NCBI GenBank assembly: GCA_963725215.1
Contig: CAVRXQ010000002.1
Location: 62,001-126,000, forward strand
Reading direction: 5' to 3'
DNA: 64,000 nucleotides
Source of the DNA: CAVRXQ01 sp963725215
GTDB taxonomy: Bacteria; Actinomycetota; Acidimicrobiia; Acidimicrobiales; Bog-793
Part shown: positions 35,022 through 43,422 of the stretch, piece by piece
Layout of the letters: the number at the start of each line of letters is the position of its first letter
Position numbering within the stretch: position 1 is the first letter of the stretch
Made by a program: the position numbers and the translations under genes
Notes under the pieces: model-generated
What the model was told of the DNA's origin: nothing
The model's database searches: none
Seen by the model: the letters and a program-made list of their open reading frames with translations, nothing else

Positions 35022-36547
35022 TCAGCGGGTGGGGACGAGCACCCCGTCAACTCGGCGTGGAAGGCGAAGGGGATTGTCTCCTTGCAGTTCCCGCGGCAAC
35101 AGCGCGTCCGGCATCGATTGGTACGCCACTGGACGCAGCCATCTCCTAATCGCGCTCGCCCCCACCGAGGTGTGGAGCGCGTTCGTGGTCGCCGGGAACG
35201 GGCCGCCGTGGTGGGTCGCCCATCCGATCGCGACCCCGGTCGGATAGCCGTTCACGACGATCCGTCCGACACGACCGCGCCAGAACGCGCTAAGGCGCGC
35301 CGGTAGATCGAGCTCGCCTTCGCCGATCTCCATCGTGCCCGCGAGAGCATTATCGAGGGCGCCGAGCGCCGTGAAGAGCTGGTCCTCGCCCGAGTACGCG
35401 ACGATGATCGCGGTCGGACCGAAGCATTCGCGCCGCAGTATCTTTCCCTCGCGATCAGAGAGCTGCGCAGTGTCAGTCTCGAAGAGCACCGGTGAAACGG
35501 CGATCCGCCTCGTGTTCGGCGCCCGCTCTCCTTTCGCGAGCACCGATACCCGATCGACGCGGCTTATGACGTCGATCCCGGACATGAACATCTCGCGGAT
35601 CTCGCGCGTGAGCAACCTGCCGGGCGCGACCTCGCGGACTGCTTCCGATGTCGCTGCGCGCACAGCTTCGCCGGGTGTCCCTGCCGGCACGAAGAACAGC
35701 CCCGGTTTCGTGCAGTACTGACCGAGAGACAAGGTGAACGAAGACACGAAGTCGCGCGCGATCTCCGCAGGACGCTCGCGCGGGCCGCGGGGGTGACGAC
35801 GACAGGATTCACGCTCCCGAGCTCGCCATAAAAGGGGATCGGATCGGGCCTCGCGCTCGCGAGGTCGAAAAGGGCGCGCCCGGCTCGTTGGGATCCGGTG
35901 AAACCCACCGCCCGAATAACACGATGGCGAACGAGATCGGCTCCGGCGCGCAAACCGAAGACGAGTCCGAACGTCTCTTTGGCGGCGCCGCAGCTCGCGG
36001 CGGCGCGCCGGAGCGCGGCGAACGCGCGCTCGGAGGTCTCCGGGTGCGCCGGGTGCGCCTTCGCGACGACGGGGCATCCCGCGGCGATCGCCGAGGCGGT
36101 GTCCTGTCCGGGCACGGAGAAGGCGAGAGGGAAGTTGCTCGCTCCAAAGACCGCCACCGGTCCGAGCGGAACGAGCATCCGACGGAGATCCGCAAGCGAC
36201 CCCATCGCCGCGTCCTTCTCGTGATCGATCGTCGCTTCGATATACGAGCCTTCGCTCACGACATCGGCGAAGAACCGCAGCTGGAAGCACGTGCGAGTCA
36301 CCTCGCCGAGCAGCCGGGTCGGCCCGAGCGCGGTTTCTTTTTCGGCGATCTCGACGATCGCGTCGGCGTCGCCCTCGATCTCGCCGGCCATGGCTCTGAG
36401 CAGCCGGGCACGACCGTCGGTGCCGATCTCCAACAAAGATCCCGCCGCCGAATCGGCGGCCCGGACGATTCGATCGACGTCGTCCGGACTCGAATCGGCC
36501 GGTTCCGTGTCCCGGCCGAGATCGTCTTGGAAGTCGACCTCGGCCAT
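35022..36547 (-). pseudogene. NADP-type aldehyde dehydrogenase (2,5-dioxovalerate-like), one frameshift
   Basis: From ATG 36547 (ribosome site GAGGAGG) the first frame covers the cofactor half: LGPVAVFGASNFPLAFSVPG, AKAHPAHPETSE, VGFTGSQRAG and the active-site Glu in GELGSVNPVVV. A shift near 35775-35790 then moves to the frame of the catalytic half, where ARDFVSSFTLSLGQYCTKPG carries the nucleophilic Cys and ECFGPTAIIV follows. The length, about 508 residues, equals 2,5-dioxovalerate dehydrogenase-like enzymes. One base missing in a GC-run is enough to explain the break, and no residues appear to be lost. Confidence 0.8.
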
Positions 36548-36780
36548 GCGAATGCCTCCTCTCCAGAGCCACCCATCCACGCCTTCTCGGGCGGTCCCCG
36601 ACGTTTTCACGCGCGGCCGGTTGGCGCCAAGCGCGTTTTGAGCGCCGTCGCACCGAGGGCCCGCGCTCGGCAACCGCGCCGAACCTCGCCGACACCGGCG
36701 CCAAGCCCAGGCAGCCTGCCAAACGGGCGCCCCAAAACACCCCCTCCGTCCCTCGAGGCGCGATCATTGCGGAGGGGCCT

Positions 36781-38094
36781 GTGGTGCTGCATCGTCGTCG
36801 AAGAAGCTTTCGTGGAGTGGTGACCGGGCGGCGAATCGTCGCGATCGGTCTCGGTACTGCGCTCGTCTCTTCCGCGATCTTGGGGGCGATCTCCCCCGGT
36901 GGCGCCGGAAGCGGCGCCGCGGCGCGCGCTCAAAAGACGGATCCGAGCTCCGACCCGCCGTCTGTGACGACACTCGTTTCCACGACGGTCGTCCCCGGCA
37001 CGAGAACCCCATATCGGTGGCCGGCGCACGGCGAAGCCGCGGTTGCGGTTCGGGGCATCGGGGTGATCGCTAAGTCTCCGCTCGAACGACCCGTCCCGAT
37101 CGCCAGCTTGACGAAGATGATGACGGCGCTCGTCATCTTGAAAGATCACCCGCTCGGGCCACTCGCTCGTGGTCCGCTGCTCACCGTCTCCCCAACCGAT
37201 GTCACGGACTATGCCAACGATCTCGCGCTCGGAGACAGCACGCTGAAAATCGCGCTCGGCGAACATCTCGATGAACACCAACTGCTCGAAGCGCTCTTGT
37301 TGCCGTCCGGCGACAACATTGCTGACCTTCTCGCCCGCTGGGACGCGGGAAATCTCGCGGCCTTCGTCGTGAGGATGAACGCAGAAGTCCGCGCCCTCGG
37401 ACTCACGAGGACGCACTACACCGACGCGAGCGGAGTGTCGCCCGGGTCGGTGAGCACCGCCGCCGATCAGTCGGTGGTCGAATCTGCGCTCATGTCGTAT
37501 CCGGCGGCACGAGAGGTCGTACGCATGCGCCAAGCGCGCCTTCCGATCGCGGGACAAATCCCCAACTACAATCCGGCGATCGGCATCGACGGGATCGTCG
37601 GTGTGAAGTCCGGTTGGACGACCGAAGCAGGGGCGTGCCTCGCGACGGCCGCGTACCGCGATGTCGACGGCCACACGGTGCTCGTCGAGTCGGTCAGCCT
37701 CGGACAGCCTGGCGATCTGCACGCGCCGGCTCTAGTCGACGAGTCACTCCTCGACTACGCGACGCGTCTCCTCGAGCCGTACCGGCTTTTCTCCTCGGTG
37801 GCTCCGATTCAACTCCTGAAAGCAGGTGCCCTCGCCACCTTCTCGACGGCGTCCCAGTCGACGTGGGTGGTCGCGTGGCCCGGGCTTGTCTTAAAGAACG
37901 AGATCACGACGACGATGAACCTCGCCGAATTCATCGGTGACTCCGCCCGCATCGGGACGGTCATCGGCCACTACGAGATCCTCGCTCCTTGGGGTGTGCT
38001 CTCGGCGACACCCGCCACGCTTGCGAGCATCACGAGAACCGTGACCACGACCACCAACTCGACGACGACGTCGATCGTTCCGCCGACGAGTTAG
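36781..38094 (+). CDS. D-alanyl-D-alanine carboxypeptidase (low-molecular-mass PBP, S11)
   Basis: A 437-residue exported serine peptidase: Arg-rich start with one hydrophobic segment (about 18-38), then a Thr/Ser-rich linker, then the S11 domain with S-L-T-K (Ser109, Lys112), S-G-D-N (176-179) as the second motif, and K-S-G-W-T as the third. It trims the terminal D-Ala of peptidoglycan stem peptides. The Thr/Ser-rich C-terminus (TTTTNSTTTSIVPPTS) could be a cell-wall linker. The gene ends one base before the convergent GGDEF gene's stop. Confidence 0.88.
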   Translation: MVLHRRRRSFRGVVTGRRIVAIGLGTALVSSAILGAISPGGAGSGAAARAQKTDPSSDPPSVTTLVSTTVVPGTRTPYRWPAHGEAAVAVRGIGVIAKSPLERPVPIASLTKMMTALVILKDHPLGPLARGPLLTVSPTDVTDYANDLALGDSTLKIALGEHLDEHQLLEALLLPSGDNIADLLARWDAGNLAAFVVRMNAEVRALGLTRTHYTDASGVSPGSVSTAADQSVVESALMSYPAAREVVRMRQARLPIAGQIPNYNPAIGIDGIVGVKSGWTTEAGACLATAAYRDVDGHTVLVESVSLGQPGDLHAPALVDESLLDYATRLLEPYRLFSSVAPIQLLKAGALATFSTASQSTWVVAWPGLVLKNEITTTMNLAEFIGDSARIGTVIGHYEILAPWGVLSATPATLASITRTVTTTTNSTTTSIVPPTS

Positions 38095-38095
38095 C

Positions 38096-39982
38096 TCAAG
38101 CGATCGCCGCGCTCGTCGTGCTTTCGGCTTCGGGGGGCGCGATCTTCGAGTAAAGAAGCGTCTGGTCCTTGCCCCGAGCCTTCGCCTCGTACATCGCCTC
38201 GTCGGCTGCGCCGAGAACCTCGTCGAGGGTCGAGCCGTGATCAGGGAACACCGCGACGCCGACCGACGCCGAGAGACCTCGAGGCGATGACGCCGTCACG
38301 CGGCTGATGGCGCCCCGCAATGCCTCCGCGGTCCGCGAGCCATGTGCCTCATCGCAGTCGCGCATCATCACCAAGAACTCATCGCCGCCGAGGCGGATCG
38401 CAGCATCGCCGGATCGGATCGACGCCGAAAGCGCCTTCGCCACGTGGGTGAGAACCGCGTCACCGATCGCGTGGCCGAAGGTGTCGTTCACGTCCTTGAA
38501 ATCGTCAAGGTCGACGAGCAGCAAGGCGATCCGGCTTCCCGATCGCATCGCCTGCGCGGCTTCCCGAGGAGCGAGCTCCTCCCACCAACGCTTGTTCAAC
38601 AAACCGGTTCCCGCGTCCGTCACGACGCGCTGTTCGAGGTCGAACATCTCCGACGCTCGACGCCAGGCGTCCGAACCGATCTTCGCGAGCAGAGTGCAAC
38701 GCTCAAGGTCTTCGGCACTGAATCGATCGATCCCATACCGCCACACGTCGAGCACTCCGATGCACGAGCCTCGTGAGGAGAGCGGGACGACGATGAGCGA
38801 TTCGCCCTGATCTTCTTCGCTGCCTGGGATCGGCGCTGACTCGGGGTGGGTGAGCGTGTTTCCGCAATTGAATGGCACGCCTCGCCGAAGCGCCCAACCG
38901 GTCACACCGGTCCCGAGAGGGTGCGGCGCTCCCGCCATCGCGTACAGCTCCTCGCCGATAAGCACGCGCGCCTGCAGTGTGAATGCCTTCCAATCCGCCT
39001 CGAAGATCGCCAGTCGCTCGAAGGTCAACGCCCGAGAGAGCACGTCCGCGAGAATGTGGAAGACGGCGTTCGGCGAGTCCGCGAGGAACATCTGTTCCGC
39101 GGCGTCAGCGACGAGCGACGCGAGCTGGTCGTCGCTCACGACGCCGAGATCCGAAGGGATGACCTTGGGAACGAAAAGGACTCCCCGATCCTCGACGATC
39201 GAGAGCTCGTTCGTGTCCCCGCGACGAGCCGAACCTCTGGCAGAAGACCCTTCGACCGCGGGCTCCTCCATTTCAAAGAGCCGCCTGATCGGCCGACTCT
39301 TGATCCATGAGATCGGCTGCACCTGATCGTCATCGGTTGCGAAAGTCGCGTCGAGGACGATCGGACGTTCGAGGTGGGAGCCGATTCCGTAAAACACACC
39401 CCGCCAGATCAGGTTGTCTACGGTCTCGTCTGACTCGACGCCGCGCGCGATGACGCGGCAGCCGAGACGACCGGCGAGCGCGAGGATGCCCGCCATCGCT
39501 GCGTCTACCTCTGGTTCCGCGAGGCGATTCATCACGGCCGTATCGAGACAGATCACTCCGGGACGGATCGCGACGACGTCTTGCCATTGGAACTGGCGGA
39601 CTCTCACCCCATCGAGTGCTACGCGCCAACCTCGGTCTCGAAGCGCGATCGCTCCATCACGAACAAGGTCGTGTGTTTCCAAATCATCTTTGTGGACCGG
39701 GAACTTGAACACGACCGCTCGAGGTTGGACCCCGCGCGCTTTCGCGACGGCGTCGGGCTGGAACGACAGATCCCCCAGCAGTTCCTCGGGGATCGGTACG
39801 AACACCGGCACGCTGAGCGCCAACAAGGCCGCGTCGAGGGCCGAAGTGAACGCCGTCCGCGGATCCTCCGAGAGCGCCCTCGGTTCGACGTCGTACGCGA
39901 TCGTTCGGCGATCGTCGAGGCCGAGCACCGGCACCAAGGCGAAACGCGATCGCGTCGATTCGACCGTCATCGCCGCCGTCAC
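38096..39982 (-). CDS. Signal protein with degenerate EAL-like domain, GAF and GGDEF domains
   Basis: A 628-residue protein. Residues 10-210 resemble an EAL/HDOD-type barrel (VPVLGLDDRRTIAYDVEPRAL at the position of the E-A-L motif, without its catalytic residues); about 275-440 are a GAF domain (FHILADVLSRALTFERLAIFEAD, GTGVTGWALRRGVPFNC); about 455-620 are a diguanylate cyclase domain. Active site R-L-G-G-D-E-F is intact and is preceded by I-site R-S-G-D five residues before. It probably makes c-di-GMP under GAF control and is product-inhibited. Confidence 0.85.
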   Translation of the reverse strand: MTAAMTVESTRSRFALVPVLGLDDRRTIAYDVEPRALSEDPRTAFTSALDAALLALSVPVFVPIPEELLGDLSFQPDAVAKARGVQPRAVVFKFPVHKDDLETHDLVRDGAIALRDRGWRVALDGVRVRQFQWQDVVAIRPGVICLDTAVMNRLAEPEVDAAMAGILALAGRLGCRVIARGVESDETVDNLIWRGVFYGIGSHLERPIVLDATFATDDDQVQPISWIKSRPIRRLFEMEEPAVEGSSARGSARRGDTNELSIVEDRGVLFVPKVIPSDLGVVSDDQLASLVADAAEQMFLADSPNAVFHILADVLSRALTFERLAIFEADWKAFTLQARVLIGEELYAMAGAPHPLGTGVTGWALRRGVPFNCGNTLTHPESAPIPGSEEDQGESLIVVPLSSRGSCIGVLDVWRYGIDRFSAEDLERCTLLAKIGSDAWRRASEMFDLEQRVVTDAGTGLLNKRWWEELAPREAAQAMRSGSRIALLLVDLDDFKDVNDTFGHAIGDAVLTHVAKALSASIRSGDAAIRLGGDEFLVMMRDCDEAHGSRTAEALRGAISRVTASSPRGLSASVGVAVFPDHGSTLDEVLGAADEAMYEAKARGKDQTLLYSKIAPPEAESTTSAAIA

Positions 39983-40825
39983 GTCGCTCTCGATTCGCTG
40001 CTCATGCCCAGATTCCGATCACCGGCGCGCGCCACCGCGAAGACCCCGATTCGGCGTTCCGGACTCGATCCCGCCGCGTCAGGGAGCTGTCGCCCGCAAG
40101 ATCCACGTTCCCCCTATTTGTCGCACTTCGAGGGACATGATTCCCAACGGCCGCGAGGGACCCGGCGTTGAGCGCGGTCCCTCCACTGTCGGCGATGTCT
40201 CGTAACATTTCTATAATAGCGGTCGACTGACCACAATTTGTGTCAGAACCTAGCGCAAATGTGCTGTACAGGCTCGTTTTTACACTAAACGTAACTGCAC
40301 CGCCACTCCTCGCGGTCTGAAGGCCTCACTTCGAGCCACATTCACGCCGGCGGCACCGCTCAGCAGCCTTGGTCGACCACCGAGCGGTAACTCAAAATGA
40401 GTCACTCGTTGACGATCGCCTCGGAGGTGCGGTATCCCGACCGACAAGCGTCTATTCCCCGCCGCGCCGCGTTGACGCAGTCGACTTTGTTGTCGCTGCC
40501 TCCCAAGCCGCACCGCCCTTCCGCGGAGCCCTCTCGGAATTAATACGCCCTTGTCACGGGACGTATTGAGTGATTGAAGCCCTTCGACGGCGATCTCGGA
40601 GACGACGGAATGCCTATTTCAAGTTTGTGTCCCGACGTCGCGAGTGGCTCGCCGAAACAAGTTGGTGACTCGCACTTCGGTGCTGGCCGGTCGGTGTCAT
40701 CCGCGTTGCTCGGAAGGCCAAGGCTCAATTCGCCCCCATTCGCAGTTGGGGACTGACCCATCCCCGACAAAGTTTCAGTGCCCGCGGGGTCCGATGATTC
40801 GAGCGCGTTCTACCTGGACGGCGCG
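39983..40825 (+). other. Gene-free region (843 bases) between the GGDEF genes
   Basis: No convincing coding frame is visible here; short readings on both strands lack start signals and family resemblance. A nearly perfect palindrome lies at 40227-40246 (CTGA-CACAA halves, one base bulge) and a hairpin at 40542-40567. TATAAT occurs at 40211-40216 without a clear -35 element. The stretch may hold the divergent promoters for both diguanylate cyclase genes and possible operators for them. Confidence 0.4.
40542..40567 (+). promoter_or_regulatory. Hairpin, possible terminator or regulatory RNA element
   Basis: AATACGCCC pairs with GGG-A-CGTATT across a 7-base loop (one bulged A). It is isolated in gene-free DNA and has no U-run behind it, so a simple rho-independent terminator is unlikely. 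It does not match the c-di-GMP riboswitch consensus I know, despite lying upstream of a cyclase gene. Confidence 0.3.
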
Positions 40826-42475
40826 ATGACGATCCTTGACGTTGCGACGAACGCGGAGCCTGTGCCACCACGCGGCGTCGAGCCGTTCCGACGCGACGGC
40901 CTTGCGCGGCGGATTGGCCCTTTCGCGGCGGTTGCGCTCTTGGCCGAGGCGAGCCTCGCTCTTCCTCCCGGACCCACGTCGACGACTTATTCGATCACGA
41001 GCGTCTGTCTGCTGTTCGTGTGCGGCGCGTGCGTCTTTCTTCCATGGGATCGACTTCCGACATGGTCGAGCATCGTCGTCCCGTTGCTCTATATCGGCTC
41101 AGCGCTGACACTCGTTCTCGGCGCCGGCGGCTCGACATCAGGAATCGGGATTGTGATCCTGGTTCCCGTCGTTTGGACGGCTCTTTATCTTCGCCCGACC
41201 CAATCTGCCGTGGTCGTCCTCGCGGTGATCTTGTATCAGATCGTCACATCAATCACACCTGTACGTGTCGCTGACTCGGTTCTTGCGCGCAGGGTGTTCT
41301 TGTGGCTCGTGCTGGCAACGCTCGTCTCATTTGCGACCCACGAACTCCGGAGTCGTCTACAAGGCGCGCTCGACCACCGACGAGATCTGATCCGCGAACG
41401 CGAGGTGGCCCTGTCGGAAATGGGGCGTTCACTCGGCGAACTCAAGCGACGAGACCACGAAAGTCGACTGCTGCACACGATGACCGAGATGCTTCAAGCA
41501 TGTGCGAGCGTCGAGGAGACATACCAGGTAATCGAGAATGCGGCGCTCCAGTTGTTTCCGGGCGGGGGTGCGCTCAGCGTCGTCAACGCCTCGAGCTCAC
41601 TTTTCGAGACCGCCATCTCGTGGGGACTGAATCACCCAGCGCTCCTGGTCTTTTCGCCAAACGAATGTTTGGCGTTGCGTCGCAGCCAAGCGCACTCCTC
41701 AACCGATGGGGGTCTCAGTTGCACCCACCTTCGGGGCGCTGGCATATCGAACTCCCTTTGCCTCCCGATGATCGCCCAAGGAGAAACGATCGGGGTCTTT
41801 CACCTATTCAACGAAGACTCGGATGCTCGCCGCCAACTCGCGTTCACGGTCAGCGAGAACATTGGAATATCAATCGCGAATCTTCGACTTCGGGAGACTC
41901 TGCGCAGTCAGTCGATCCGTGATCCCCTCACGAATCTGTACAACCGACGGTACATGGAGGAAACGTTTGCTCGAGAAATCGCGCGCGCGACCCGAGATCG
42001 AGAACATGTCGCCGTCGTGCAAATCGACGTCGATCACTTCAAATCCTTCAACGATACGTATGGACATGATTTCGGAGACGCGCTTCTTCGGTCCCTCGGT
42101 GAGCTCTTCCTCGAGACATTTCGCGATGTCGACGTCGCGTGCCGATATGGCGGTGAAGAGTTCACGCTCATCCTCCCGAAGTGTCCGATCCATCATGCTG
42201 AGCGACGAGCAGAAGAGCTGCAGAAACTCGTCCAGATGCTCGAAGTTCCCTCGTTAATCGATGACGAATTCGCGCCCGGGGCGCCAACGATGTCGATCGG
42301 TATCGCCGTCTTCCCAGAACACGGGAATTCGGCCGAGTCGCTTATCCGCGCCGCGGATCAGGCTCTGTATTCAGCCAAGTCCCAAGGACGAAACATGATC
42401 GTGCGGGCACCTTCTGTGTCATCGGGCGATTTTGGCCCCGGGCGCACGACGGAACCTCTGATCGGCGACCCTTGA
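40826..42475 (+). CDS. Membrane-bound diguanylate cyclase with GAF domain
   Basis: About 549 residues from ATG 40826 (a GTG at 40778 is an alternative start). Five to six membrane helices cover about 20-170 (ALLAEASLALPPG, LLFVCGACVFLPW, LLYIGSALTLVLGAGG, VVLAVILYQIV, VFLWLVLATLVSF), followed by a coiled stalk, a GAF domain (about 215-355), and a GGDEF domain (385-545). The active site is G-G-E-E-F with inhibitory I-site R-D-V-D exactly five residues upstream. It makes c-di-GMP in response to an unknown membrane or GAF signal. Confidence 0.88.
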   Translation: MTILDVATNAEPVPPRGVEPFRRDGLARRIGPFAAVALLAEASLALPPGPTSTTYSITSVCLLFVCGACVFLPWDRLPTWSSIVVPLLYIGSALTLVLGAGGSTSGIGIVILVPVVWTALYLRPTQSAVVVLAVILYQIVTSITPVRVADSVLARRVFLWLVLATLVSFATHELRSRLQGALDHRRDLIREREVALSEMGRSLGELKRRDHESRLLHTMTEMLQACASVEETYQVIENAALQLFPGGGALSVVNASSSLFETAISWGLNHPALLVFSPNECLALRRSQAHSSTDGGLSCTHLRGAGISNSLCLPMIAQGETIGVFHLFNEDSDARRQLAFTVSENIGISIANLRLRETLRSQSIRDPLTNLYNRRYMEETFAREIARATRDREHVAVVQIDVDHFKSFNDTYGHDFGDALLRSLGELFLETFRDVDVACRYGGEEFTLILPKCPIHHAERRAEELQKLVQMLEVPSLIDDEFAPGAPTMSIGIAVFPEHGNSAESLIRAADQALYSAKSQGRNMIVRAPSVSSGDFGPGRTTEPLIGDP

Positions 42476-42539
42476 CCCCTAGCCGGCTTCTCGGCGGGTC
42501 CATTAACTTGCACTTACTTTGAGAGAAAGGGAGGACCCC

Positions 42540-42734
42540 ATGACGAGGAAGGTCGCAGACTGCAGGGACTACCCGAGTGAATCTCGCTGCACCCTCACGA
42601 TCTCGGGTGAAGAGGACGAGGTCGTTGCGGCAGCTGTTCAGCACGCGGTCGCGGTACACGGCCATACTGACGACGACGAACTCCGCGTCTGGCTTCGCGA
42701 GAACTTGAAAGACGACGTGCCAACGTCTGCGTAA
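42540..42734 (+). CDS. DUF1059-like small protein
   Basis: A 64-residue protein starting at ATG 42540 behind a strong GAAAGGGAGGA site. The pattern D-C-R-x-Y-P-S-E-x-x-C-T-L-T-I-S-G-x-E-D-E-V-V-x-A-A-V-Q-H-A-V-A-V-H-G-H is typical of the short DUF1059-like group, which forms a small beta-alpha-beta unit with two Cys and several His that may bind metal. A true DUF1059 member lies at 50030. It follows the cyclase gene by 64 bases. Confidence 0.7.
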   Translation: MTRKVADCRDYPSESRCTLTISGEEDEVVAAAVQHAVAVHGHTDDDELRVWLRENLKDDVPTSA

Positions 42735-42787
42735 GTGAGGTCACAGCAGAGGCCTCACAAGAAGAGGCAGAATTTCTGGACGTTCCG

Positions 42788-43393
42788 CTAGTCGCTCTCG
42801 TCCGGAACAGGGTCGGGCGAAAGATCGTTCCCGACGCCCGAGGGGAAATAGATCTCGGCTCGCCATTCGAGCGCGCTGCTGATGGAGTTCAGCGCCCGCG
42901 CGGCTCCGAGTGCCCACTCGAGGACGCGCTCGTTGGCCTCCTCGGACGGGAGCTGCAGGACGAGTCCCCGAAGTGGGTGATCCTGTTCAACGGCCCAGTT
43001 TTCGGGAACCGGAGTGCCGAGCGATCGAAGCTGAGAAACGGCGCGCAGACCGCTCACATGGCTGATTCCGAGTCTCACTCGGTTGCGTCCGCTTGGTTCC
43101 AAGACAGCGGGGACCCAAGTACACATCGCGACGCCTGTGCTTCCGCCGCCGAACAATGTGAGGAAGCCAAGCGAAGTCGGCTTCTCCTCTTCATTGGTGT
43201 GCGGTATCAGGTTGATCCATCCGTCTCCCGCGTGGGACAGTTGAGCCATGTACCCGACGATCTTCGCCGGTGCATCGACCCGAAATTCCAAACGTTCGAT
43301 GTGTCGCGGCGTTCTGCGCACTCGAGGAGTATCGCAGCCCGGCGGTTCCGCAGAGCCCAGGCGGGCGAGCGCCCCCGAAGCTGATGTGCGCAC
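42788..43393 (-). CDS. Hypothetical protein, unknown function
   Basis: A 201-residue soluble protein (RLEFRVDAPAKIVGYMAQLSHAGDGWINLIPHTNEE) with alternating strand/helix segments and a charged, acidic tail (SPDPVPDESD). No membrane helix, signal or recognised motif. Its real start may be one of several in-frame codons downstream of 43393; the first 25 residues look like leader. It is convergent with the DUF1059-like gene and downstream of the G1 peptidase on the minus strand (29 bases). Confidence 0.5.
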   Translation of the reverse strand: MRTSASGALARLGSAEPPGCDTPRVRRTPRHIERLEFRVDAPAKIVGYMAQLSHAGDGWINLIPHTNEEEKPTSLGFLTLFGGGSTGVAMCTWVPAVLEPSGRNRVRLGISHVSGLRAVSQLRSLGTPVPENWAVEQDHPLRGLVLQLPSEEANERVLEWALGAARALNSISSALEWRAEIYFPSGVGNDLSPDPVPDESD

Positions 43394-43422
43394 CTGCTAA
43401 GAGCGCGCGCTTAGCGTTGCTG

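Noticed and set aside
40574..40830. c-di-GMP riboswitch before the second cyclase
   Set aside because: The sequence does not contain the conserved aptamer bases, and the only strong hairpin has no matching core.
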